From Faucicola osloensis_D (lineage in GTDB: Bacteria > Pseudomonadota > Gammaproteobacteria > Pseudomonadales > Moraxellaceae): a DNA stretch of 64,000 nucleotides. Location: NCBI GenBank assembly GCA_020041925.1, contig CP083409.1; one strand, 5' to 3'. The notes under the pieces are model-generated. The model was not told the origin of the DNA. It was given only the letters and a program-made list of their open reading frames with translations, and searched no databases. Below, one piece after another: positions 19,578-28,000 of this stretch (position 1 is the first letter of the stretch; every line of letters begins with the position of its first letter). The translations under genes were made by a program, and so were the position numbers.

Positions 19578-20579
19578 TTAGTGGTTATACAAGTCAATCG
19601 GTGTTTTAAACGGCTTATTAGGTAACTCTCGTACCAATTTTGGCACCAAGTAGCCAGCACATTTGGCGAGTAATTCCCAGTACAGAGCGACTGCTTGCTC
19701 ATCTGAAATATAAAAGTGGCTCGCTCCGGCAACTTTATCAAGCACATGCAAATAATAAGGTAATACGCCCGCTTGCCATAATTTTTCGTTCAAGCTTGCA
19801 AGCGTATTTGCATCGTCATTAATCGACTTGAGTAGCACGGTTTGGTTAAGTAAAGTAACACCTGCTTTTTTTGCCTTACCCAAAAATATTTGTGTTTCTT
19901 GGTCGATTTCATTGGGGTGATTGGCATGAATGACCATGACGATATGACAGCGGCTGTTAGCAAATCGCGCAAGTAACGGCTCATCTAAGCGCTCAGGAAT
20001 CATCACAGGTACACGGGTGTGGATACGGATGGTCTGCACTTGGGGTAGTGCTTCAAGGGTGGTGAAAATCTCCAATAAACGACGATTGCTCAGCGATAAC
20101 GGGTCACCACCGCTTAAAATCACTTCATTGACCGCGGGGTGTGCTGTGATGTAGGCACTGATGGCTTGCCAATCGTTTTGCGTTGGTAGATTCTCGTGGT
20201 AGTCAAAGTGTTGGCGAAAACAATAGCGACAATTGACCACGCAAGCCCCGGTGACAGGAATCAGCACCCGTGAGGCATATTTATGGATGATGCCTTTGAT
20301 GGGATTGGCGTGTTGCTCGTCGAGTGGATCGGTGACAAAACCAGTGACTTGTACCGTTTCTTGAAACGTCGGCAACACTTGCTTAAGCAGCGGATCGTTA
20401 ATATCGCCTTTCACCATTTTTTGCACAAAGCGACGTGGCACTTTTAGCGGAAATTGACCGACCTGACTATCAAAACTATCTATCGGCAAATCTAACGCTT
20501 GCGCCAATTCAGCAAAGCTCGTGATGGTATCAGAAAACGCATTTTGCCAGTTTTTTTGTGTCGCCAAATAGTTTATCAT
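19578..20579 (-). CDS. epmB: EF-P (R)-beta-lysine-forming lysine 2,3-aminomutase
   Basis: A radical-SAM enzyme of 333 residues from the ATG at 20579; a TTG five codons upstream is also in frame. The SAM cluster motif is CVVNCRYCFRQHF (CxxxCxxC, about residues 107-114). The segment LSGGDPLSLSN is typical of the aminomutase family. EpmB converts L-lysine to beta-lysine, which EpmA then attaches to Lys34 of EF-P. The divergent neighbour is efp itself, which supports this assignment over a catabolic lysine aminomutase. epmA is not in the window. Confidence 0.94.
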   Translation of the reverse strand: MINYLATQKNWQNAFSDTITSFAELAQALDLPIDSFDSQVGQFPLKVPRRFVQKMVKGDINDPLLKQVLPTFQETVQVTGFVTDPLDEQHANPIKGIIHKYASRVLIPVTGACVVNCRYCFRQHFDYHENLPTQNDWQAISAYITAHPAVNEVILSGGDPLSLSNRRLLEIFTTLEALPQVQTIRIHTRVPVMIPERLDEPLLARFANSRCHIVMVIHANHPNEIDQETQIFLGKAKKAGVTLLNQTVLLKSINDDANTLASLNEKLWQAGVLPYYLHVLDKVAGASHFYISDEQAVALYWELLAKCAGYLVPKLVRELPNKPFKTPIDLYNH

Positions 20580-20734
20580 ATAGTGTTTATCCAATTGTCA
20601 ATGCCGCTTGCTGATAACGCCTGTCGCTGATAGGGTTACCCTGTAGGCAGCGCGTTTTTAGCAAATTGGCTATTATACAAAGATTTGATTTACCTCGGTT
20701 ATTTTTTAGTCGCAACACCTTATTAGGAAATTTT

Positions 20735-21307
20735 ATGGCAAATTACTCAACCAATGAATTTAAAGCTGGCTTAAAAGTCATGCACGAAGGCAACCCATTT
20801 GCAATTTTAGAAAATGAATACGTTAAACCAGGTAAAGGTCAAGCATTCAATCGCGTCAAAATGCGTAACCTAAAAACGGGTAAAGTATTAGAAAACACCT
20901 TTAAATCTGGCGATAGTCTTGAAGGGGCTGACGTTGTTGATACTGAAATGAACTATCTATACAACGATGGTGAATTCTGGCACTTCATGCACCCAGAAAG
21001 CTTTGAGCAGCTACAAGCTGATAAAAACGCAATGGGCGATGCGGCAAAATGGTTAAAAGAAAATAGCAACGAAGAATGTACCATTACCCTATTCAATGGC
21101 GTACCTTTAAGCGTTGCCGCGCCAAACTTTGTTGAGTTAGTGATTACCGAAACCGACCCAGGTCTAAAAGGCGATACATCAGGTGGCGGCGGTAAACCTG
21201 CAACCCTTGAAACTGGCGCAGTCGTACGTGTGCCATTATTTGTCCAACAAGGTGAAAAAATCAAAGTCGATACCCGCACTGGTGAATACCTATCACGGGT
21301 ACAATAA
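20735..21307 (+). CDS. efp: Translation elongation factor P
   Basis: 190 residues from the ATG at 20735, which has AGGAA at 20725-20729; the frame is open further upstream but without this spacing. EF-P relieves ribosome stalling at polyproline. The modification loop YVKPGKGQAFNRVK is complete, with Lys34 in the expected position for beta-lysylation. The C-terminus has the family pattern VRVPLFVQQGEKIKVDTRTGEYLSR. It is divergent from epmB and ends at a strong terminator, so it forms a single-gene unit. Confidence 0.97.
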   Translation: MANYSTNEFKAGLKVMHEGNPFAILENEYVKPGKGQAFNRVKMRNLKTGKVLENTFKSGDSLEGADVVDTEMNYLYNDGEFWHFMHPESFEQLQADKNAMGDAAKWLKENSNEECTITLFNGVPLSVAAPNFVELVITETDPGLKGDTSGGGGKPATLETGAVVRVPLFVQQGEKIKVDTRTGEYLSRVQ

Positions 21308-21332
21308 TATATTTTATTACCAAGAATTTGAA

Positions 21333-21370
21333 AAAATAAAAGCCCAACTAACTGTTGGGCTTTTATTTTT
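21333..21370 (+). terminator. Terminator of efp
   Basis: Arms AAAAGCCCAAC and GTTGGGCTTTT with a 5-base loop (21338-21364), extended by A-rich and T-rich flanks, 30 bases after the efp stop. Confidence 0.92.
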
Positions 21371-21607
21371 TAACATGTGTTTAAAAAAGTTTTTGTCACG
21401 CTGTCATACTGACGTCGCATCGTGCGATAAATCATAAAAATCATTCGTCAAACGCGCATGGAAAAAATGATTACCCAAATAGAACAACAAATGAAATAAT
21501 TCACCAAGATAATCAAACTAGCGTTAGCTCAAACCGCTAAAATACAAAGACAAATTAAAAGGCAAGTTAATATACAAACACCAATATAGATAACTCAAGG
21601 GTATATC

Positions 21608-22837
21608 ATGCCAGAACTCACCCCGCCAGAAACCAGCCCTGTCATCAGCCTTGAAGCGCCGCAACCCGTTGCCGTTGTGCCACAAGACGAAGCCGACCAA
21701 CTGGTCAAACTTGACCTAACCAAAGTGCCTGAGCTTGATGCCAAAGTGAACGATTTTGTGATGCATGTATTACAAACCCCTATCAACACGTCTGTATTCG
21801 ATGAGAAAGTCAACGCCATTCATCAGCTGGGTAGTGCCGAAATTCGCGCTTCAGCACAGATTGCAAATCGCATGCTTGATCGTCCTGCCAAAAGCATGGA
21901 TAAAGCCTTATTTGACAACTCCCCGATTGCCAAATCCTTGACTGAGCTACGCAGCGTGGTCGAAGACCTAGATCCAACCCGCCAAGGTTCACTGTCAAGT
22001 CCACGCAAATTTTTGGGCATCATCCCGATGGGCAAATCCGTGCAAGATTATTTTCGCAAATACCAATCTTCGCAAACCCATATCAATGCCATCATCGAAA
22101 GCCTGTATCACGGCAAAGATGAGCTGATGAAAGACAATGCCAGCATTGAGCAAGAAAAGGTCAATATGTGGGCACTCATGCAGTCGCTCCGTCAATATAT
22201 TTATGTTGGTCAAAAAATTGACGAACGCCTTGAGCAAAAAATCGGTGAGCTTGAAGCCACTGACCCTGAAAAAGCACGCGTGGTCAAAGAAGAACTGCTG
22301 TTTTATGTGCGCCAAAAAAACATGGACTTTTTGACCCAACTGGCGGTGAACATCCAAGGGTATTTGGCGCTTGATATGATTCGCAAAAATAACTTAGAGC
22401 TTATCAAAGGCGTTGACCGTGCCACGACGACAACGATTGCTGCGCTACGTACTGCGGTGATGGTGTCACAAGCGCTGAGCAGTCAAAAATTGGTACTCGA
22501 CCAAATCAATGCGCTTAACTCAACGACCAGTAGCTTGATTGAATCAACGTCAGTCATGCTCAAACGCCAAACCGCGCAAGTGCATGAGCAAGCCAGTGGC
22601 AGCTCAGTGGACTTGGAAAAACTGCAAAAATCCTTTAACCACATCTATGAAACCATGCAGGCGATTGACGCCTTTAAAGTCAAAGCACTGGGTAATATGC
22701 AGCAAACGCTCAATGTCCTTACCCAAGAAGTTGACCGCGCACAAACCTACCTTGACCGCACCAATCGCCAAACGGTGAGTGAGGTTGCCAACGAGCTGCA
22801 AATTGATGAGGAGAAATTGGGTAATGTCAAACTTTAA
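21608..22837 (+). CDS. TelA/KlaA-family toxic-anion resistance protein
   Basis: 409 residues, soluble and mostly helical. The N-terminal 30 residues are Pro/Glu-rich and probably disordered. Family features include GIIPMGKSVQDYFRKYQSSQTHIN (key residues G, K, Y, F and K, about 137-160), LEATDPEKARVVKEELLFYVRQKNMD and TTTTIAALRTAVMVSQAL. TelA homologues are linked to tellurite and other envelope stress resistance; the biochemical role is unknown. It starts after AAGGG with good spacing. No other tellurite genes are adjacent, which is usual for chromosomal copies. Confidence 0.9.
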   Translation: MPELTPPETSPVISLEAPQPVAVVPQDEADQLVKLDLTKVPELDAKVNDFVMHVLQTPINTSVFDEKVNAIHQLGSAEIRASAQIANRMLDRPAKSMDKALFDNSPIAKSLTELRSVVEDLDPTRQGSLSSPRKFLGIIPMGKSVQDYFRKYQSSQTHINAIIESLYHGKDELMKDNASIEQEKVNMWALMQSLRQYIYVGQKIDERLEQKIGELEATDPEKARVVKEELLFYVRQKNMDFLTQLAVNIQGYLALDMIRKNNLELIKGVDRATTTTIAALRTAVMVSQALSSQKLVLDQINALNSTTSSLIESTSVMLKRQTAQVHEQASGSSVDLEKLQKSFNHIYETMQAIDAFKVKALGNMQQTLNVLTQEVDRAQTYLDRTNRQTVSEVANELQIDEEKLGNVKL

Positions 22838-22931
22838 TCCCCGTTTGATTTGACTATGCGCAACCTCACGAATGATTGCGGCTTTTACTGTTTATCACCA
22901 TCTTTTATCAGTAATAATAAAAGGATAATTG

Positions 22932-23003
22932 ATGACAACTAACAAGCAAAAACTATCAAAGTGTCAGTTGGTGAAGACTACTCTTGCAAAGCAAAGTTTT
23001 TGA
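22932..23003 (+). CDS. Possible 23-codon small ORF or gene remnant
   Basis: An ATG is preceded by AAGGA with 5 bases spacing and opens a 23-codon frame, MTTNKQKLSKCQLVKTTLAK and three more residues. It ends 21 bases before a terminator. The next frame reads IKVSVGEDYSCKAKFLKNK up to a stop, which also looks protein-like, so this could be a frameshifted remnant. No family is recognised. Confidence 0.2.
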   Translation: MTTNKQKLSKCQLVKTTLAKQSF

Positions 23004-23024
23004 AAAACAAGGTATTTTTAGGCT

Positions 23025-23054
23025 AAAAAACACCGCCATGAGTGCGGTGTTTTT
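23025..23054. terminator. Bidirectional terminator between telA-like gene and purK
   Basis: Arms AAAAAACACCGC and GCGGTGTTTTT with a 7-base loop. It serves purK (which ends at 23083 on the minus strand) and transcripts coming from the plus strand. Confidence 0.88.
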
Positions 23055-23082
23055 GCTGAAACATAGCCTTAGTCACATGGCT

Positions 23083-24246
23083 TTAGTCAGACAATTTATT
23101 GGGTAATTTTGCAACCACTTGCGCAACCGTGTTATCCAGTTGACTGCTATCGCTCGGCATGACAGTGATATGAGCGATTTTTCGACCTTCGCGTTCTTCT
23201 TTATCATAATTGTGCACGTGCACGCCAGCGATGGCTAGGACTTCGTCCAGTTTTGGGTATTTGCCGATGACATTTAGCATGACAGAGGGTTTGACGATGG
23301 CTGTGTCTCCCAATGGGAGTCCTGCCACCGCACGCATGTGATTTTCAAATTGGCTCGTCACTGCTCCTTCAATACTCCAGTGCCCTGAGTTGTGCACGCG
23401 GGGTGCGATTTCATTGGCAAGCAATTTTTCAGTACCGCTTTCAGAAGTCACAAATAATTCTAACGTCAACACGCCCACATAGTTTAAATGTTCGAGCAAT
23501 TTTTTGATATTACTTTGGGCTTGCTCCGTGAGGTTATCAACATTGGGCGCAGGTGCGGTTGATTTGGCTAAAATACCATTGCTATGTTCATTTTGCACGA
23601 GCGGATAATAGCGGATTTCACCGTTTTTGGCGCGCACTGCAATGATAGATACTTCGCGCTCAAAGTGAATAAAGCCTTCGGCAATGAGCGGCGCTGTTTT
23701 GGTTGCGTTGCCAAGCTCTGCCCACGCGGTGTCGATTTGGTCAGCGGATTTGACCACAAACTGCCCTTTGCCATCATAGCCCCCGCGTGTGGTTTTGAGT
23801 ACCAAGGGTAGTCCCAATTTGGCGGCGGCGGCTTGGATATCGGCTTTGCTATGCACCGCAATAAAAGGCACGGTGGCGATATCTAATTGATTAAACAAGT
23901 TTTTTTCATTTAACCGATCTTGTGCCACCGATAGCGCAAATGACGATGGGTACAAGGTTTTGGTCGATTCCAAAAACTGGGCAGGTTTGAGCGGGGTGTT
24001 TTCAAATTCTAAGGTAAAAATATCGCAGCTTTGGGCAAAATCTTCAAATTGCTCGCTACTAAATACTTTACCCAGTAAGCGTGCGGGGCAATTGGCACTA
24101 TCTTCCAAAAACACGCAGCGAATGCCCAGTGGCAACGCCGCTTGCGCCAACATCATACCCAGTTGTCCGCCACCTAAAATCCCAATCGTTTTGACAGGAT
24201 AATTGGAATGATTGATGGTATAAAAATTGGCGGTTTGCATAGGCAT
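23083..24246 (-). CDS. purK: 5-(carboxyamino)imidazole ribonucleotide synthase
   Basis: ATP-grasp enzyme of purine synthesis that carboxylates AIR to N5-CAIR. I chose the ATG at 24246 (387 residues); the frame is open 30 codons further upstream, but that part is hydrophobic and unlike the family. GILGGGQLGMMLAQAA occurs near residue 20. ATP-grasp segments include LVLKTTRGGYDGKGQFVV and the region ending EIAPRVHNSGHW, with the conserved N and H. The partner gene purE is not adjacent. A terminator separates it from the gene upstream, so it has its own promoter. Confidence 0.95.
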   Translation of the reverse strand: MPMQTANFYTINHSNYPVKTIGILGGGQLGMMLAQAALPLGIRCVFLEDSANCPARLLGKVFSSEQFEDFAQSCDIFTLEFENTPLKPAQFLESTKTLYPSSFALSVAQDRLNEKNLFNQLDIATVPFIAVHSKADIQAAAAKLGLPLVLKTTRGGYDGKGQFVVKSADQIDTAWAELGNATKTAPLIAEGFIHFEREVSIIAVRAKNGEIRYYPLVQNEHSNGILAKSTAPAPNVDNLTEQAQSNIKKLLEHLNYVGVLTLELFVTSESGTEKLLANEIAPRVHNSGHWSIEGAVTSQFENHMRAVAGLPLGDTAIVKPSVMLNVIGKYPKLDEVLAIAGVHVHNYDKEEREGRKIAHITVMPSDSSQLDNTVAQVVAKLPNKLSD

Positions 24247-24334
24247 GGTGGTGGCTCTTTTTGATAAGTAAAACACAGAAGAAAAATTATGGCTAATTAT
24301 AAAGGATTTGCCCACAAATAAAAAATCCAAGCAC

Positions 24335-24368
24335 AAAAAAACCCATAAGTCTTTAGCCTTACGGGTTT
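24335..24368 (-). terminator. Terminator of the 101-aa gene
   Basis: AAACCC-TAAG pairs with CTTA-GGGTTT with one mismatch. On the minus strand the stem is followed by TTTTTTT. It lies 28 bases past the stop of the 101-residue gene. Confidence 0.75.
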
Positions 24369-24395
24369 AACAAATCAATGAATAGGCGTTACGCG

Positions 24396-24701
24396 TTAAC
24401 TATAATGCACGGGTTCTTCGTCATACACATTGGCATGCCACTGCGAGAGCTGCTTTTGCATTAAGGTTTGAATGGCCGCATGAATCATGCTTTGACCAAT
24501 CAACTGGGTATCCTCTCCCAACATTTCTTTCACTTTGTCAGAAAATTCAATACTTACCAAGTCTTCTGATTCGTCATTCGAGGTACGTAGTACCATCTTG
24601 CCATCATCTTGCTCGACAAACTCCAGCATCATCGCTTCTGCTTTGGCATCCTTTGCCGCTTGCATTAGGCTTTGGTAATCTGATTTTGTATCTTTTTGCA
24701 T
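24396..24701 (-). CDS. Conserved small hypothetical protein, 101 aa
   Basis: A short acidic cytosolic protein with no membrane segment or signal. The N-terminal half begins helical (DYQSLMQAAKDAKAEAMMLEF). The start is well supported by GAGGAG eight bases before the ATG. I do not recognise the family or function. It forms its own transcription unit: a terminator follows it, and 349 bases separate it from the gene upstream. Confidence 0.75.
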   Translation of the reverse strand: MQKDTKSDYQSLMQAAKDAKAEAMMLEFVEQDDGKMVLRTSNDESEDLVSIEFSDKVKEMLGEDTQLIGQSMIHAAIQTLMQKQLSQWHANVYDEEPVHYS

Positions 24702-25050
24702 CGTCGCTCCTCAATCTTTTATCCGCCCCAGTGACTAATTTGGTTACTACCTTAGTAGCTATCTTATGAACTAGGCTTATGAGCTAGGCTTATAAACTAG
24801 ACTAAGAAACCTGTTAGTCACCCTGTCATATCGCTTTAATCAACGTAGCATGGTTTAACGCTTGCATCTTTTTAAAAGCTTGTTGACAGCTTATTGACAG
24901 GGTTTGGCATATTGCATGATTATTAAAATGGCGACTTTAACGGTAAAAATCAAGCATAATTTATGATATTAACACAGCCACTACAATGCATAATGCTTAA
25001 GGGTTGCTGTGATAAATTATTTAGCGACCCGATTTAGCGACCCGGTGAAC
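24702..25050. other. Non-coding gap with two tandem repeats and a stem-loop
   Basis: No gene is visible. The gap holds three 13-base repeats (24763-24801, CTTATGAACTAGG and variants). It also holds a long imperfect stem (24957-25019: TAATTTAT / ATAAATTA outside, CACAGC / GCTGTG inside). An exact 13-base duplication (ATTTAGCGACCCG at 25019-25031 and 25032-25044) lies directly past the marC-family stop. Two TTGACA hexamers on the plus strand near 24881 and 24893 have no convincing -10 element or gene. Confidence 0.6.
24763..24801. repeat. Three 13-bp tandem repeats
   Basis: CTTATGAACTAGG, CTTATGAGCTAGG and CTTATAAACTAGA follow each other without gaps. They lie 62 bases upstream of the 101-residue gene. 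Confidence 0.85.
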
Positions 25051-25695
25051 TTACAACAACTGCGGGAATACACTTTTTAAGCCGCCAACAAAAATCTCTA
25101 CCGCAACGGCCGCAAGTAGCATCCCCATGATACGATTGAGCACATTAAGCCCGGTATCACCTAAAAAACGACTCACCTGCCCCGCTGCCATAAAGCTTAG
25201 ATAAGTAATAATACTGATAATCAAACCTGCGGTGATAATCGCTAACATATTAAAATAACTATGCCCACTTGCGGCATAAATAATCACGGTAGAAATCCCA
25301 CCCGGACCAATCACCATCGGAATCGTCAACGGCACCACCGCAGATGCCGCCCCTTGAAACGCCACGCCATTTAAATCCCCGGATTTGCCGACATGCGGTT
25401 TGGCAACATTGCCAGCACCATTCATCATGCCAATGGCAATAATCAATACCAAGATACCGCCTGCGATACGAAATGACCCAAGCGAAATCCCCAGCACCTT
25501 TAAGATAGGCTCGCCTGCCAACGAAAATATCGCGATGGTCACAAACACGGTAATGGCTGAAATCAGTGCAACTTTGCGAGTTTGTTGTCGATTGGCGTCT
25601 TTGGTGATATCAATAAATAATGATAACGCGGCAAATGGATTGACCAGTACCACCAGTGCCAAAAATATTTTTAAGACTTGAGATTCCATGAGCAT
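25051..25695 (-). CDS. MarC-family integral membrane protein
   Basis: 214 residues with six predicted membrane helices. Family features are FLALVVLVNPFAALSLFI at the start, the segment GGILVLIIAIGMMNG, and PLTIPMVIGPGGISTVI in the second half. MarC/UPF0056 proteins are inner-membrane proteins of unknown transport role; despite the name they are not proven drug exporters. It is a single gene. A second in-frame ATG two codons in is an equally possible start. Confidence 0.9.
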   Translation of the reverse strand: MLMESQVLKIFLALVVLVNPFAALSLFIDITKDANRQQTRKVALISAITVFVTIAIFSLAGEPILKVLGISLGSFRIAGGILVLIIAIGMMNGAGNVAKPHVGKSGDLNGVAFQGAASAVVPLTIPMVIGPGGISTVIIYAASGHSYFNMLAIITAGLIISIITYLSFMAAGQVSRFLGDTGLNVLNRIMGMLLAAVAVEIFVGGLKSVFPQLL

Positions 25696-25831
25696 TGACT
25701 AACTTGTTGGGTGAAGTTGGGTAAATATGACAAAGCAGTTATGGTAGCATAAATTTAAGTCAGCAGGGTTACGGCGTTAATCCGCTTAGCGCTACCAGTA
25801 TGTATGCTAAGCCTGCATGATGAATCCTAAA

Positions 25832-27718
25832 TTAATGGCTGTCTAACGTTTGGGTGATTTTATCAAGATTTAAACTATCGGACATGGCATTAAAAATCTC
25901 ATAGTATTTGCCTTGCTTGCGGTATAGTTCATCATGCGTGCCTGTCTCCACCACGCGCCCTTGCTCGATGACCACCAAATCATCAGCGTCAATAATCTGC
26001 GCGATATTGTGCGACACGATAATCACCGTGCGATTTTGTTTGATTAAATCCAAACTGCGCTTGATTTGCTGGCTGGCAATGGCATCTAGACTTGCGGTCG
26101 GCTCGTCCAAAAAGACAATCGGCGGATTTTTGAGAAACATACGTGCCAGTGCAATACGCTGCTGCTGTCCACCTGACAAGGATTTGGCTTCGCTTTGGTA
26201 GCCTTTGGGCAGCTGGGTGATTTGTTCATGAATAGAGGCTTGTATTGCTGCCTGCTCAATCTGAGCTTGGCTGGCAGTTAAATCGCCATAACGAATATTT
26301 TCTTCAATAGTCCCGCCAAAAATATGGTTTTTTTGCAACACCAAACCGATTTGTTGGCGTAGTTCATGGGTATCATAGTCTTGCAAATCCTTGCCATCGA
26401 GCAAAATTCGCCCCTGCGTGGGCTGATAAAATTTTACCAACAGATTGATAATGGTGCTTTTACCTGCGCCACTCAACCCGACCAATGCAGTAATTCGGTT
26501 GCGCCGAATGCGAAAGCTGACATCTTGCAAGGCTTGATTGCCGTTGGGATAGACAAAATCCACCTGCTGAAGTTCGATATCACCCTGCACCGTCGCAGGA
26601 TTGACACCGCCTACCACTTCGATTTGGCTATCATCTTCTAAGATATCAAAAAACCCTTCGGCATAAGTCAGCGCATCATTGACCTCATCATAGATACGAT
26701 GCAACTGGCGAATCGGCGATGCCACGTTTTGAAATAACAACACATGAAACATAATCATGCCAATGGTCATCTGCCCATCAAGCACAAAATACGCGGTTAA
26801 AATAATAATCGCCACGACACCAATCTGCTCGATAAAGCTTTTGAGTGCATCATAGCCAAAGCCAATACCACGCGTTTTAAGTTGGTTATCGGTCATCTCT
26901 TTTTGAATGGCAAAATGTTTTTGCGCTTCAATCGGCTCGCGGACAAAGGATTTAATCACCGTGATAGCGTTAATCAGCGAAATGATTTGCTCGCTTTTGC
27001 TCTCACGATAGTGGCGCATCTGCCGACGAAAGCCTTGCAAGCGCGTGGCTTGTTTTTGACTGATATAAAAATAAATCGGCACAATGACCAGCCCTACCAT
27101 CCCCACCCACACATTGGCGCTAAACATCACTACCAGCGCTACGATCGCATTGGCAAATAACGGCAACATATCAATAAAGAAGTTTTGCACCAAGCGCGTC
27201 AGACTACTGACACCCAAATCAATGCGCGTCTGCAGCTTACCACTGTCGTTATCAGGGTGGGTATAAAACCCCATGCGGTAACTTAAAATGCGCTCTACGA
27301 CTTTTTGCGATAAATCTCGGGATAAATTAATACGGATTTTTTCACCAAAATAGCGCTGTCCAAAGCTGATGGCCGCGTACAACAGCTCTTTGAGCAGTAG
27401 CACGATGCTGATAGTCGTTAGCAGTTTTGCACCTTCCTGCCACGGCTCGCTGAGCTTGACAATCTCGGTCAAATGATCGACCGTGTAACGCAGTACAAAA
27501 GCATTGACCTGTGCGGCAAACGAACCAATCACTGTGAGCAGCAACGTCGCTATGATTAATGAGTGATAAGGTTTTGCAAAAACGGATAATTTTTTGATAA
27601 TTGACCACAGCACGGCGCCGCGTTCGCGTTTGTTGAGTGATATCGGTGCAGGTTTGGCTGGCAGTGTCGACGTATTAGGGAGCGATGGATTAGGAGATGG
27701 ATTGGGAATATTTGGCAA
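25832..27718 (-). CDS. ABC exporter, fused permease and ATPase (MsbA-like type)
   Basis: 628 residues: six membrane helices (about 45-340) followed by an ATPase domain. Walker A is GLSGAGKST (about 420), the signature is LSGGQQQRIALAR, and Walker B is PIVFLDEPTAS with the H-loop in IIVSHN. It is a half-transporter that should act as a homodimer. The substrate cannot be told from sequence. The start appears to be TTG at 27718, because no ATG is in frame before the first membrane helix. The first 25 residues are Pro/Ser/Asn-rich. It is divergent from the acyl-CoA dehydrogenase gene. Confidence 0.9.
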   Translation of the reverse strand: MPNIPNPSPNPSLPNTSTLPAKPAPISLNKRERGAVLWSIIKKLSVFAKPYHSLIIATLLLTVIGSFAAQVNAFVLRYTVDHLTEIVKLSEPWQEGAKLLTTISIVLLLKELLYAAISFGQRYFGEKIRINLSRDLSQKVVERILSYRMGFYTHPDNDSGKLQTRIDLGVSSLTRLVQNFFIDMLPLFANAIVALVVMFSANVWVGMVGLVIVPIYFYISQKQATRLQGFRRQMRHYRESKSEQIISLINAITVIKSFVREPIEAQKHFAIQKEMTDNQLKTRGIGFGYDALKSFIEQIGVVAIIILTAYFVLDGQMTIGMIMFHVLLFQNVASPIRQLHRIYDEVNDALTYAEGFFDILEDDSQIEVVGGVNPATVQGDIELQQVDFVYPNGNQALQDVSFRIRRNRITALVGLSGAGKSTIINLLVKFYQPTQGRILLDGKDLQDYDTHELRQQIGLVLQKNHIFGGTIEENIRYGDLTASQAQIEQAAIQASIHEQITQLPKGYQSEAKSLSGGQQQRIALARMFLKNPPIVFLDEPTASLDAIASQQIKRSLDLIKQNRTVIIVSHNIAQIIDADDLVVIEQGRVVETGTHDELYRKQGKYYEIFNAMSDSLNLDKITQTLDSH

Positions 27719-27849
27719 GAGTGGCTCACAAATGATTTTTCAATACGTTTGGTCGTTTAATATCTTTGGTAAAGTTTAAATAAAACGAGTGCGTTTAAGG
27801 TAGTTGGTAATTGTTGCATTCTTGTCCATGCCAAGATTTGCCCCACAAA

Positions 27850-27870
27850 ATCATAAAATAATTTTATGAT
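27850..27870. promoter_or_regulatory. Perfect palindrome between divergent ABC exporter and acyl-CoA dehydrogenase genes
   Basis: Two perfect 10-base arms, ATCATAAAAT and ATTTTATGAT, flank a single A. It lies 131 bases from the exporter start and 130 bases from the dehydrogenase start. The size and symmetry fit an operator for a dimeric regulator. A TATACT at 27929-27934 may be the -10 of the dehydrogenase gene. Confidence 0.5.
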
Positions 27871-28000
27871 AATTAGTATTATTTATGAATATTTATTATG
27901 ATTTGAAGCTTTTAGCGGCAAATACCTTTATACTGAGCGGACTTATTTTTACCTTTCCCTTTTTATTTTAGTTCATAGCCTATTAAAAGGATTTCAGCGT

